64,000 bases of DNA, from contig NZ_OBQI01000001.1 of assembly GCF_900221005.1 (NCBI RefSeq), forward strand, positions 806,001-870,000, written 5' to 3'. The position numbers and the translations under genes are program-made. The stretch's first letter is position 1. Every line of letters starts with the position of its first letter. Below the pieces are notes generated by a model. That model made no database searches, was not told the DNA's origin, and saw nothing but the letters and a program-made list of their open reading frames with translations. Source of the stretch: Blastococcus aggregatus (lineage in GTDB: Bacteria > Actinomycetota > Actinomycetes > Mycobacteriales > Geodermatophilaceae). Positions 25,343 to 33,102 of this stretch are shown here, piece by piece.

Positions 25343-26131
25343 CTGCCTCGTCGGTGCCACAAGCGGTATGCGATCCCCGTTCGGCAGGACGGCGAAGCGG
25401 CCCTCGGGCGTCTGCTCGAACTCGGGCAGGATCGGCACGATCGGGTCCGGCGGGGAGCCGGCCAGCGCGGCGGCGACCCCGGCGAACCGGCCCAGCTGCG
25501 ACAGCGTGTGCGACGTCGGCGGCAGCATCGGCCGCCCACCCGCGTGGTGCTCCGCCAGCGCGGCGGCCGGGGAGAGCCACGCCGCCTCGTCGGCCTCGCC
25601 GGAGACGTCGCGCGCCTCCTGCCCGGCCGGCAGCGCCGCGACGAAGAACTTGGTGTCGTAGCGGCGGGACTCCATCGGCGGGGTGATCCAGTGCGCGAAG
25701 GGCCGCAGCAGGTCCGACCGCAGCACCAGCCCGCGGCCGGCGAGCAGCTCGGTCAGCGACAGGTCGCGGCTGAGCAGCGCCTGGCGCTGCTCCTCCCAGT
25801 CGTCCCCGGACACGTCCGGCACGACGACGCCCTCGGCGGGCCCGGCCAGCAGGACGCCGGCCTCCTCGAAGGTCTCCCGCACCGCGGCGCAGACCAGCTC
25901 GCGGGCCAGCCGCTCGTCGCAGCCGAAGGCCTCGGCCCACTCCGCCGGCGTCGGCCCGGCCCAGCCGATCTCGGTGTCGGCGTCCCGCTCGTCGACGCCG
26001 CCGCCCGGATAGGCGGTCATCCCGCCGGCGAACGGCATGCCCTTGGTGCGCCGCAGCAGGTACACCTCGAGGCCGGGGTCGCCGTCGCGGACGATCAGCA
26101 CGGTGGCGGCGTGGCGGATCGCGTCGCTCAT
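25340..26131 (-). CDS. Nudix hydrolase with split Nudix box (NUDT19-like)
   Basis: The 263-residue protein has the first half of a Nudix box (YPGGGVDERD) separated by about 40 residues from the second half (AAVRETFEEAGVLL). This inserted architecture is known in NUDT19-type CoA diphosphatases. A substrate among CoA, ADP-sugars or other nucleotides is likely but not shown. In M. tuberculosis the equivalent place between crp and the RidA gene holds an MBL-fold protein (Rv3677c). ATG at 26131 overlaps the RidA stop by 4 bp. Confidence 0.85.
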   Translation of the reverse strand: MSDAIRHAATVLIVRDGDPGLEVYLLRRTKGMPFAGGMTAYPGGGVDERDADTEIGWAGPTPAEWAEAFGCDERLARELVCAAVRETFEEAGVLLAGPAEGVVVPDVSGDDWEEQRQALLSRDLSLTELLAGRGLVLRSDLLRPFAHWITPPMESRRYDTKFFVAALPAGQEARDVSGEADEAAWLSPAAALAEHHAGGRPMLPPTSHTLSQLGRFAGVAAALAGSPPDPIVPILPEFEQTPEGRFAVLPNGDRIPLVAPTRQ

Positions 26132-26598
26132 CGCAGCTCGACCGTGAGCTCGAGCTCGACGGGCGCACCGAGCGGCAGCTCCGCGACACCGATGGCACTG
26201 CGGGCGTGCCGGCCGGCCTCGCCGAAGATCTTGGCCAGCAGCTCGCTGGCCCCGTTGACCACCCGCGGCTGGCCGGTGAAGCCCTCGGCGCTGGCGACGT
26301 ACCCGACGACGCGCACGATGCGGGCGACCTCGTCCAGGCCGACCAGGTCGTCGATCGCGGCCAGGCCGTTGAGGGCGCAGACCTTCGCGTCGGCCGCGGC
26401 CGCCTCGGCGTCCACCGAGCCCCCGACCTTGCCGGTGCGGCGCAGGCCGCCGTCGACGAACGGGAGCTGGCCCGAGGTGAACACCAGCGAGCCGGAGCGC
26501 ACCGCGGGCACGTAGGCGGCGACCGGCGCGGCCACGGGCGGCAGCCGGATGCCCAGTTCGGCGAGCCGGGCGTGCCAGCCGCCCGTGGGCGCGGTCAC
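26128..26598 (-). CDS. RidA-family enamine/imine deaminase (Rv3678c-like)
   Basis: The 156-residue protein has the YjgF/YER057c/UK114 fold: VFTSGQLPFVDG near residue 45, and the C-terminal ARSAIGVAELPLGAPVELEL with the Arg expected in the active site. It would hydrolyse reactive 2-aminoacrylate-type enamines released by PLP enzymes. GTG at 26598 overlaps the DUF4177 stop by 4 bp (GTGA). Confidence 0.9.
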   Translation of the reverse strand: MTAPTGGWHARLAELGIRLPPVAAPVAAYVPAVRSGSLVFTSGQLPFVDGGLRRTGKVGGSVDAEAAAADAKVCALNGLAAIDDLVGLDEVARIVRVVGYVASAEGFTGQPRVVNGASELLAKIFGEAGRHARSAIGVAELPLGAPVELELTVELR

Positions 26599-26765
26599 GC
26601 CGGGCGCTTGAGGTACGCGACGAGCTGGTCCGAGCCGCTGGGACCCGGGAGGACGGTCACCAACTCCCACCCGTCCACGCCCCACGAGTCGAGGATCGCC
26701 TTGGTGTTGTGGATGAGCAGCGGGATGGTGGCGTACTCCCAGCGCTGGCGTGCCGATTCGGTCAT
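26595..26765 (-). CDS. DUF4177-like small protein (Rv3678A-position)
   Basis: The 56-residue product reads from MTESARQRWEYATIPLLIHN to an AYLKRPA end and contains the core W-GVDGWELVTVLPG expected of DUF4177 proteins. Its function is unknown. It is too short for many gene finders but is flanked on both sides by convincing signals: TAGCGT at 26773-26778 (complement) 7 bases upstream, and a GTGA overlap with the RidA gene. It starts the DUF4177-ridA-nudix operon. Confidence 0.85.
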   Translation of the reverse strand: MTESARQRWEYATIPLLIHNTKAILDSWGVDGWELVTVLPGPSGSDQLVAYLKRPA

Positions 26766-26772
26766 GCGCGCG

Positions 26773-26778
26773 ACGCTA
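26773..26778 (-). promoter_or_regulatory. -10 box TAGCGT of DUF4177-ridA-nudix
   Basis: Seven bases upstream of the ATG at 26765 on the minus strand, leaderless. Confidence 0.6.
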
Positions 26779-26845
26779 GCGCAGCGCGCGACCGTCCCGG
26801 ACCGTGCATCCCCGGCTGCGCCGGGCCGGGCGGCCGACGTGCTCC

Positions 26846-26851
26846 TACGCT
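26846..26851 (+). promoter_or_regulatory. -10 box TACGCT of the ArsA pair
   Basis: Six bases upstream of the GTG at 26858, leaderless. Confidence 0.6.
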
Positions 26852-26857
26852 GGAACC

Positions 26858-27853
26858 GTGAGCCCCTCCCCCTCGTCCGCGCGCCTGCACGTCGTCACCG
26901 GCAAGGGCGGGACGGGGAAGACCACCGTCGCGGCGGCGCTCGCGCTCGCGCTGGCGGCCGACGGGCGCACGGTGCTCCTCGTCGAGACCGAGGGCCGGCA
27001 GGGCATCGCCCAGCTGTTCGACACCGCGCCGCTGCCCTACGAGGAGCGCCGCGTGGCGGTGGCCCGCGGCGGCGGTGAGGTCAAGGCGCTCGCCATCGAC
27101 GTCGAGGAGGCGCTGCTGGAGTACCTCGACATGTTCTACAACCTCCGTCGCGCCGGCCGGGCGCTGCGCAAGATGGGTGCCATCGACTTCGCCACGGCCA
27201 TCGCGCCGGGCCTCCGTGACGTGCTGATCACCGGCAAGATCAAGGAGGCGGTGACCCGCCGCCAGGACGGCCGCCCCGTCTACGACGCCGTCGTCGTCGA
27301 CGCACCGCCCACCGGCCGGATCACCCGCTTCCTCGGCGTCACCGGCGAGATGTCCCAGCTCGCGCGCTCGGGCCCCATCAAGACCCAGAGCGACGGCGTC
27401 ATGGCGGTGCTGAAGTCCCCGCAGACCGCCGTCCACCTGGTCACGATCCTCGAGGACATGCCCGTACAGGAGACCGCCGACGCGATCGACGAGCTGCACA
27501 AGGCCGGGCTGCCGATCGGCTCGGTGATCGTGAACCTGGTCACCGAGCCGGTGCTGCCCCCCGACGGCCTCGCCCGCGCCGCGGGCGACGGGCTCACCGG
27601 GGCCGACCTCGCACCCGCGCTGGCCGCGGCGCACCTGCCCGCCGACGGCGGGATCGCCGACGCCCTGGCCGCCCAGACCGTCGAGCACGCCCGCCGCTGG
27701 ATGGCACAGGACGCGCTGCGCCATGACGTCGAGGCCCTCGGCCGGCCGACGGTCGAGCTGCCGCTGCTGACCGGCCCGATGGACCTCGGCTCGCTGTTCG
27801 AGCTCGCCGGGCGGCTCGAGGAGCACCTGCTCGCCGCGGACGTGGCCGCGTGA
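26858..27853 (+). CDS. ArsA/GET3-like ATPase, first of a pair (Rv3679-like)
   Basis: The 331-residue ATPase has a deviant Walker A ([18 protein letters not shown]), a switch region [15 protein letters not shown] and the SIMIBI fold of ArsA/Get3 proteins. The Cys residues that bind arsenite in ArsA are absent, so arsenic efflux is unlikely. The M. tuberculosis equivalents Rv3679-Rv3680 form a two-subunit complex with a role in envelope stress or metabolite tolerance. GTG at 26858 is leaderless. It overlaps the second ATPase gene by 4 bp. Confidence 0.9.
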   Translation: MSPSPSSARLHVVTGKGGTGKTTVAAALALALAADGRTVLLVETEGRQGIAQLFDTAPLPYEERRVAVARGGGEVKALAIDVEEALLEYLDMFYNLRRAGRALRKMGAIDFATAIAPGLRDVLITGKIKEAVTRRQDGRPVYDAVVVDAPPTGRITRFLGVTGEMSQLARSGPIKTQSDGVMAVLKSPQTAVHLVTILEDMPVQETADAIDELHKAGLPIGSVIVNLVTEPVLPPDGLARAAGDGLTGADLAPALAAAHLPADGGIADALAAQTVEHARRWMAQDALRHDVEALGRPTVELPLLTGPMDLGSLFELAGRLEEHLLAADVAA

Positions 27854-29052
27854 CCGCGCCCGCAGGCCGGCCCCGGCCGCAGGCGCCCGCGCTCGACCTC
27901 GGCGCGCTGATCGAGGACCGGGAGACCCGGATCGTCGTGTGCTGCGGCGCCGGCGGCGTCGGCAAGACGACGACGTCCGCGGCGCTCGCCCTGGCCGCCG
28001 CGGAGGCCGGCCGCTCCGTCGTCGTCCTCACCATCGACCCGGCCCGGCGGCTGGCGCAGTCGCTCGGCCTGACCGAGCTGGACAACGAGCCGCGGCGGGT
28101 CGACGTACCCGGGGCCGCGGGCGAGCTGCACGCGATGATGCTGGACATGAAGCGGACGTTCGACGACATCGTCGCCGCTCACTCGACGCCCGAGCGGGCC
28201 CAGGCGATCCTGGACAACCCCTTCTACCAGACCCTGAGCTCGTCGTTCTCCGGGACGCAGGAGTACATGGCGATGGAGAAGCTGGGCCAGCTGCGGGCCA
28301 GCGACCAGTGGGACCTGATCATCGTCGACACCCCGCCGTCGCGGTCGGCGCTGGACTTCCTCGACGCCCCGAACCGGATGAGCCGGTTCCTCGACGGCAC
28401 GATGATCCGGCTGCTGATGGCCCCGAGCCGGGCGGGGTTCAAGTTCGCCAGCGCGGGCTTCCTGCTGTTCAGCCGGATCGTGTCGAAGATCCTCGGCGGC
28501 CAGCTGCTGCGCGACATCTCCGCCTTCGTCGCCGCGCTGGACACCATGTTCGGCGGCTTCCGCGAGCGGGCCACCGCCACCTACGAGCTGCTGCGCCGGC
28601 CGGGCACCTCGTTCGTCGTCGTGGCCTCGCCCGAGCCCGACGCGCTGCGCGAGGCCTCCTACTTCGTCGACCGGCTCTCCGCCGACGAGATGCCGCTGGC
28701 CGGGCTGGTCGTGAACCGGACCCACCCGCCGGCGACCGCCGCGCTCTCGGCGACCCGAGCGGCGGCCGCGGCCGAGGAGGTGCTCGAGGCCGGCGGTCCC
28801 GACGCCCCGCTGGCGGCGGCCGCGCTGCGGGTGCACGCCGAGCGGATGACGCTCGCCGCGCGCGAGCAGCACCTGGCCGACCGCTTCACCAGCGCCCATC
28901 CGGAGGTCGCCGTCCGCACGGTGCCGGCCGCCGCCGGCGACGTGCACGACCTCGACGGGCTGCGCACGATGGCCGCCGCGCTGACCGGCGCCGACGCGGA
29001 CACGCCGACCGGCACGCCGCGCACACGGATCCTCCCCGCGCGCCGCAGCTGA
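27850..29052 (+). CDS. ArsA/GET3-like ATPase, second of a pair (Rv3680-like)
   Basis: The 400-residue protein has Walker [19 protein letters not shown], a second nucleotide motif [16 protein letters not shown] and the [15 protein letters not shown] switch. Hydrophobic residues around 190-215 ([18 protein letters not shown]) could form the client-binding or membrane-facing groove of the Get3 type. It probably forms a heterodimer with the preceding protein. The C-terminal tail is Asp/Thr/Arg-rich. It is followed after 40 bp by the penicillin-binding protein gene; in mycobacteria whiB4 sits between them, but not here. Confidence 0.9.
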   Translation: MTAPAGRPRPQAPALDLGALIEDRETRIVVCCGAGGVGKTTTSAALALAAAEAGRSVVVLTIDPARRLAQSLGLTELDNEPRRVDVPGAAGELHAMMLDMKRTFDDIVAAHSTPERAQAILDNPFYQTLSSSFSGTQEYMAMEKLGQLRASDQWDLIIVDTPPSRSALDFLDAPNRMSRFLDGTMIRLLMAPSRAGFKFASAGFLLFSRIVSKILGGQLLRDISAFVAALDTMFGGFRERATATYELLRRPGTSFVVVASPEPDALREASYFVDRLSADEMPLAGLVVNRTHPPATAALSATRAAAAAEEVLEAGGPDAPLAAAALRVHAERMTLAAREQHLADRFTSAHPEVAVRTVPAAAGDVHDLDGLRTMAAALTGADADTPTGTPRTRILPARRS

Positions 29053-29079
29053 CCCCGGCCGACGCGGGGCCGCGCGCCG

Positions 29080-29085
29080 TACATT
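29080..29085 (+). promoter_or_regulatory. -10 box TACATT of the PBP gene
   Basis: Seven bases before the ATG at 29093. It gives the PBP gene its own leaderless promoter despite the tight spacing from the ArsA gene. Confidence 0.6.
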
Positions 29086-29092
29086 GACGGGG

Positions 29093-31474
29093 ATGTCCGA
29101 GAACGCCCGCCTCCGGTCCCGCGTGCTCGCCAAGCTGGCCCTGACGATCGTCGTCGCCGGGGTCCTGCTGGCGGGCCTCCTGCTGCCGTGGGTGGGCGGT
29201 GGCGGGCTGGTCGCGCGCAACTCCGCCGACCTGCTGGACGCCCTGCCGGTGGAGCTCACCGACGCGACACCGGCCGGGATGACCCGGGTGCTGGCGGCCG
29301 ACGGCCAGCTGATCACCCACCTGTACGACAAGAACCGGACGCCGGTGGGCTCGGACCAGATCGCCGAGGTGATGAAGCAGGCGCTGGTCGACATCGAGGA
29401 CTCGCGCTTCTACGACCACAACGGCCTGGACGTGCAGGGCACGATGCGCGCGCTGGTGAAGAACCTGGCGGCGGGCTCGGTCCAGGAGGGCGGCTCCACG
29501 CTCACCCAGCAGCTGGTCAAGCAGACGCTGCTGCAGACGGCGGACTCCTCCGAGGGCCGGGACGCGGCGACCGAGCAGACGCCGGCCCGCAAGCTGCGCG
29601 AGGCCCGGCTGGCGCTCGCGCTGGAGGAGACCTACGACAAGGACGAGATCCTCACCCGGTACCTGAACATCGTGTACTTCGGGAAGGGCGCCTACGGCAT
29701 CCAGGCCGCGGCCCAGCGCTACTTCAGCGTCAACGCCATCGACCTGACCCTCCCGCAGGCGGCGATGCTGGCCGGCCTGGTGCAGAGCCCGTTCTACGAC
29801 GACCCGATCGACAACCCGGAGAACGCCCAGACGCGGCGCAACCAGGTGCTGCAGCGGATGTTCGACCTCGGGCACATCACCGAGGCCGAGCTGACCGAGA
29901 TCGCGCCCACCCCGGTGGCGGTCGCGCCCGGGATCGCCCCGGCCAACGGCTGCGTCGACGCCACGGTCGGTGGGTTCTTCTGCGCCTACGCCGTCGACTA
30001 CCTGGTCCAGAAGCTCGGCCTCACCGACGCGCAGCTGCGCACCGGCGGGCTGACCATCCAGACCACGCTGCGACCGGACATGCAGGTCCTGGGCGACCAG
30101 GCGGTGCTCAACACCCTCCCCATGGGCGACCCGCTCGCCGGCATGTACACCGCCCTGGAGCCGGCGACGGGGAACCTGCTGGCGATGAGCGTCAACCGCC
30201 GCTTCGGCTGCGAGGGCCTCGAGTGCGAGTCGGTCATCCTCAACGCCCGCGCCAGCCAGGGCGCGGGCTCGACGTACAAGGTCTTCACCGCCGCCGCCGC
30301 GCTCGCCGAGGGCTTCCCCGCGAGCCACACGATCACGACGCCGAACACCTACACCTCCAGCGTGTTCAAGAAGAACGGCGGGACGCGCGGCGCCCCGTAC
30401 ACGATCTCGAACGTCGGCAACTACCCGAACACCCTCGACATGCGCGGGGCGCTGGTGCGCTCGTCGAACACCTACTTCGTGGCCCTGCTGGACCAGCTCG
30501 GCAGCGTCGAGAAGCCGGTGCGCATGGCGCAGGCCATGGGGCTGCGGTCCCTCGACCCGGTCGCCGACCAGATCATCGCCGAGCGCCGGGGTTCCTTCAC
30601 GCTGGGGCCGGAAGCCACCAGCCCGCTCGACCTGGCCAGCGCCTACGGCACCATGGCGGCCAACGGCACCGCCTGCCCGCCCACGCCGATCACCGGGGTC
30701 CTCGACCGCAACGGGCAGCCGCTCGAGAAGGAGGACGGCACCCCGGTGTGGACGGGCAACGTCTGCACGCCCGAGGCCATCCCGTCGGGCGTGGCCAGCA
30801 CGCTGAACGACATCCTCAAGGGCGACGTCATGAGCCCGGAGGGCACCGGCACCCGGGCCGCAGTGCCGGGCATCGACATCGCGGGCAAGACCGGCACGAT
30901 CCAGGACAACCACTCGGCCACGTTCGTCGGCTACACCCCCCAGTACGTGGCCAGCGTGATGGTGCTCAACCCCAAGACGAACCAGGACGTCGGCGGCTTC
31001 GGCGGCAACAAGCCGGCGACGATCTGGCACGACGCCCTGGCGCCGATCCTGAGCGCCCAGCCGAACGTGCCGTTCGCGCCGCCGGACCCGCAGGTGCTCA
31101 ACGGCCGCAGCGTGCCCGTGCCGAGCTGCACCTCGCAGGCCGAGTGCGAGCAGGCGCTCGCCGCCGCCGGCCTCCAGGTGCAGGTCGCGCGGGTCGAGAG
31201 CGACGCCCCGGTCGGCACCTTCCTCGGCACCAGCCCGGCCGTCGGGCAGCAGGCCTTCGTCCGGGAGCCGGTCTCCATCCTGCTCAGCGGCGGGCGTCCC
31301 GAGCCGGAGCCCCAGCCGGTGCCCCAGCCGGAGCCCCAGCCCCAGCCGGAGACCCAGCCGGCTCCGCCCCCGGCGCAGCCGGCGCCGGTCGTCCCCCCGC
31401 CGAGCGGCCCCCGGCCGCCGCAGGGCGGCCAGCCCGAGTTCGAGCCGGGCTTCCCCTTCGAAGACGAGGGCTGA
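29093..31474 (+). CDS. ponA2: Bifunctional penicillin-binding protein with PASTA domain (PonA2-like)
   Basis: This class A PBP of 793 residues has one N-terminal transmembrane helix. The glycosyltransferase GT51 domain has EDSRFYDHNGLD and GGSTLTQQLVKQTLL. The transpeptidase has the catalytic SxxK in GAGSTYKVF, SSN in LVRSSNTYF, and KTGT in AGKTGTIQDN. One C-terminal PASTA domain (about residues 675-740; VGTFLGTSPAVGQQ) and a Pro/Gln/Glu-repeat tail follow. It polymerises and cross-links peptidoglycan outside the membrane. A TTG 9 bases upstream is in frame, but the ATG fits the -10 box better. It converges with the YqeY gene. Confidence 0.94.
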   Translation: MSENARLRSRVLAKLALTIVVAGVLLAGLLLPWVGGGGLVARNSADLLDALPVELTDATPAGMTRVLAADGQLITHLYDKNRTPVGSDQIAEVMKQALVDIEDSRFYDHNGLDVQGTMRALVKNLAAGSVQEGGSTLTQQLVKQTLLQTADSSEGRDAATEQTPARKLREARLALALEETYDKDEILTRYLNIVYFGKGAYGIQAAAQRYFSVNAIDLTLPQAAMLAGLVQSPFYDDPIDNPENAQTRRNQVLQRMFDLGHITEAELTEIAPTPVAVAPGIAPANGCVDATVGGFFCAYAVDYLVQKLGLTDAQLRTGGLTIQTTLRPDMQVLGDQAVLNTLPMGDPLAGMYTALEPATGNLLAMSVNRRFGCEGLECESVILNARASQGAGSTYKVFTAAAALAEGFPASHTITTPNTYTSSVFKKNGGTRGAPYTISNVGNYPNTLDMRGALVRSSNTYFVALLDQLGSVEKPVRMAQAMGLRSLDPVADQIIAERRGSFTLGPEATSPLDLASAYGTMAANGTACPPTPITGVLDRNGQPLEKEDGTPVWTGNVCTPEAIPSGVASTLNDILKGDVMSPEGTGTRAAVPGIDIAGKTGTIQDNHSATFVGYTPQYVASVMVLNPKTNQDVGGFGGNKPATIWHDALAPILSAQPNVPFAPPDPQVLNGRSVPVPSCTSQAECEQALAAAGLQVQVARVESDAPVGTFLGTSPAVGQQAFVREPVSILLSGGRPEPEPQPVPQPEPQPQPETQPAPPPAQPAPVVPPPSGPRPPQGGQPEFEPGFPFEDEG

Positions 31475-31487
31475 CGACCGGTCCCGC

Positions 31488-31940
31488 TCAGGCGAGCTGG
31501 CGGCGCACCTCCGCGGCGACGCGCCCGCCGTCGGCCCGGCCGGCCACGACGCCGTTCGCCGCGCCCATGACCTTGCCCATGTCCTTCATCCCGCTGGCTC
31601 CGGTCCGGGTGATCACATCGGCGACGATCGCGGTCAGGTCGGCGTCCTCGAGCTGGGCCGGCAGGTAGGCGGCGAGCACCTCGCCCTCGGCCCGCTCCCG
31701 CTCGGCCTGCTCGACGCGGCCGGCGCCCCCGAACGCCTCGGCGGCCTCCTTGCGCTTCTTCGCCTCGCGGCGCAGCACCGCCTGCACCTCGTCGTCGTCG
31801 AGCTCGCGGGCCTCCTTGCCGGAGACCTCCTCGGCGCTCACCGCGGTCAGGACCATGCGCAGCGTCGCGGTGCGCAGTTCGTCACGGGCCTTCATGGCGG
31901 TGGTCAGGTCGGCGCGCAGCTGGTTCTTGAGGTCGGACAC
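31488..31940 (-). CDS. GatB/YqeY-domain protein
   Basis: The 150-residue protein is the stand-alone YqeY domain related to the tail of GatB: a helical bundle with LRMVLTAVSAEEV, ELDDDEVQAVLRREAKKRKEA and a C-terminal GMKDMGKVMGAANGVVAGRA segment. It may interact with tRNA or the amidotransferase, but its role is unknown. GTG at 31940 is chosen because homologues begin here (SDLKNQLRADLTTAM); the ORF is open further upstream. It diverges from the metallophosphoesterase gene. Confidence 0.9.
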   Translation of the reverse strand: MSDLKNQLRADLTTAMKARDELRTATLRMVLTAVSAEEVSGKEARELDDDEVQAVLRREAKKRKEAAEAFGGAGRVEQAERERAEGEVLAAYLPAQLEDADLTAIVADVITRTGASGMKDMGKVMGAANGVVAGRADGGRVAAEVRRQLA

Positions 31941-31980
31941 GGGGACCAGCCTGGCACGTCGTCCGGCGAGCCCGCGCCCG

Positions 31981-31986
31981 TAGGCT
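31981..31986 (+). promoter_or_regulatory. -10 box TAGGCT, leaderless
   Basis: Seven bases upstream of the GTG at 31994. Confidence 0.55.
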
Positions 31987-31993
31987 TCCCGGT

Positions 31994-32902
31994 GTGCGCT
32001 GGTACACCGTCCCTGCAGCCCTCGCCGCGACCGGCGCCGGCACGCTCGCCTACGCGGGCCTCTACGAGCGCACCCGCTGGACGCTGCGCCGCTTCGACGT
32101 CCCGGTCCTGGCGCCGGGCTCGGCACCCCTGACCGTCCTGCACATCTCGGACCTGCACATGACCGCGGGCCAGCGGTCGAAGCAGGAGTGGGTCGCAGGG
32201 CTTGCCGCGCTGGAGCCGGACCTGGTCATCAACACCGGCGACAACCTGGCCGGCTTCGACGCCGTCCCCGGGACGCTGCGGGCACTGGACCCGCTGATGG
32301 ACCGGCCCGGCGCCTTCGTGCTGGCCAGCAACGACTACTACGCGCCGCGGCCGAAGAACCCGTTCAAGTACTTCTTCCCCGGCCACAAGCGGGTGCACGG
32401 CACCGAGCTGCCGTGGCGGGACCTGCGCGACGGGATGCGCGACCGCGGCTGGCTCGACCTCACCAACGGCGCCGGCGAGCTCGTCGTCGACGGACGGCGG
32501 ATCGTGTTCGCCGGCGTCGACGACTCGCACCTCAAGCGCGACCGCTACGACGTCGTCGCCGGGGCGGCGGACCCCACCGCCGATCTGCGCCTGGGCCTGG
32601 CCCACTCCCCCGAACCGCGGGTCCTCGACCGGTTCGCCGACGACGGCTACGACCTGCTCCTGTGCGGCCACACCCACGGCGGGCAGCTGCGGGTCCCGTT
32701 CTACGGCGCGCTGGTCACCAACTGCGGCATCGACCGCGCCCGGGTGCGCTGGCTGCACCGCTGGGCGCAGCCCTCGGCGGACCGGCCGAACGGCACCTGG
32801 CTGCACGTGTCGGCGGGCCTCGGCACGAGCCCGTACGCCCCGGTCCGGTTCGCCTGCCCGCCCGAGGCCACCCTGCTCACGCTCACCGCGCGCGACGCCT
32901 GA
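31994..32902 (+). CDS. Calcineurin-like metallophosphoesterase (Rv3683-like)
   Basis: The 302-residue protein begins with a hydrophobic segment that may anchor it in the membrane, then shows the full dinuclear-metal set: HISDLHM, NTGDNLAG, LASNDYY and CGHTHGGQLRVP. It resembles YkuE/LpxH-like phosphoesterases acting on phospholipid or nucleotide substrates. It is the right end of the acs-to-Rv3683 conserved block. GTG at 31994 is leaderless. It is followed by a strong hairpin before the tRNA promoter. Confidence 0.92.
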   Translation: MRWYTVPAALAATGAGTLAYAGLYERTRWTLRRFDVPVLAPGSAPLTVLHISDLHMTAGQRSKQEWVAGLAALEPDLVINTGDNLAGFDAVPGTLRALDPLMDRPGAFVLASNDYYAPRPKNPFKYFFPGHKRVHGTELPWRDLRDGMRDRGWLDLTNGAGELVVDGRRIVFAGVDDSHLKRDRYDVVAGAADPTADLRLGLAHSPEPRVLDRFADDGYDLLLCGHTHGGQLRVPFYGALVTNCGIDRARVRWLHRWAQPSADRPNGTWLHVSAGLGTSPYAPVRFACPPEATLLTLTARDA

Positions 32903-32910
32903 GCGGGCGT

Positions 32911-32941
32911 CTCCCCCGCCCGGAGATCGCCGGGCGGGGAG
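32911..32941 (+). terminator. Terminator hairpin after metallophosphoesterase
   Basis: Arms CTCCCCCGCCCGG and CCGGGCGGGGAG pair over 12 bp with a single bulged C and a 6-nt loop. It lies 8 bp after the stop and just before the tRNA promoter. Confidence 0.65.
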
Positions 32942-32944
32942 CGC

Positions 32945-32950
32945 TAGACT
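32945..32950 (+). promoter_or_regulatory. -10 box TAGACT of tRNA-Pro
   Basis: A TAnnnT hexamer lies 14 bases before the 5' end of the tRNA gene. No clear -35 is visible because the terminator hairpin occupies that space. Confidence 0.5.
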
Positions 32951-32964
32951 CGACCAGCGCACCT

Positions 32965-33041
32965 CGGGGTGTGGCGCAGCTTGGTAGCGCGCGTCGTTCG
33001 GGACGACGAGGCCGCAGGTTCAAATCCTGTCACCCCGACCA
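32965..33041 (+). tRNA. tRNA-Pro (anticodon CGG)
   Basis: The 77-nt cloverleaf has a 7-bp acceptor stem (CGGGGTG with CACCCCG), a D arm with GCGC ends and TTGGTAG loop, a 5-bp anticodon stem (CGTCG/CGACG) around TTCGGGA with anticodon CGG, and a T arm with loop TTCAAAT. The 3' CCA is encoded. It is flanked by its own promoter and a strong terminator, so it is a single-gene unit. Confidence 0.95.
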
Positions 33042-33043
33042 GC

Positions 33044-33074
33044 ACTCAGGGGCCGCCGATGGCGGCCCCTGAGT
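33044..33074 (+). terminator. tRNA-Pro terminator
   Basis: A perfect 14-bp stem (ACTCAGGGGCCGCC with GGCGGCCCCTGAGT) around a GAT loop begins 2 bp after the tRNA CCA and is followed by CGTTCC. Confidence 0.8.
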
Positions 33075-33102
33075 CGTTCCCGGGGGCTGGGAGGATGGGT
33101 CG

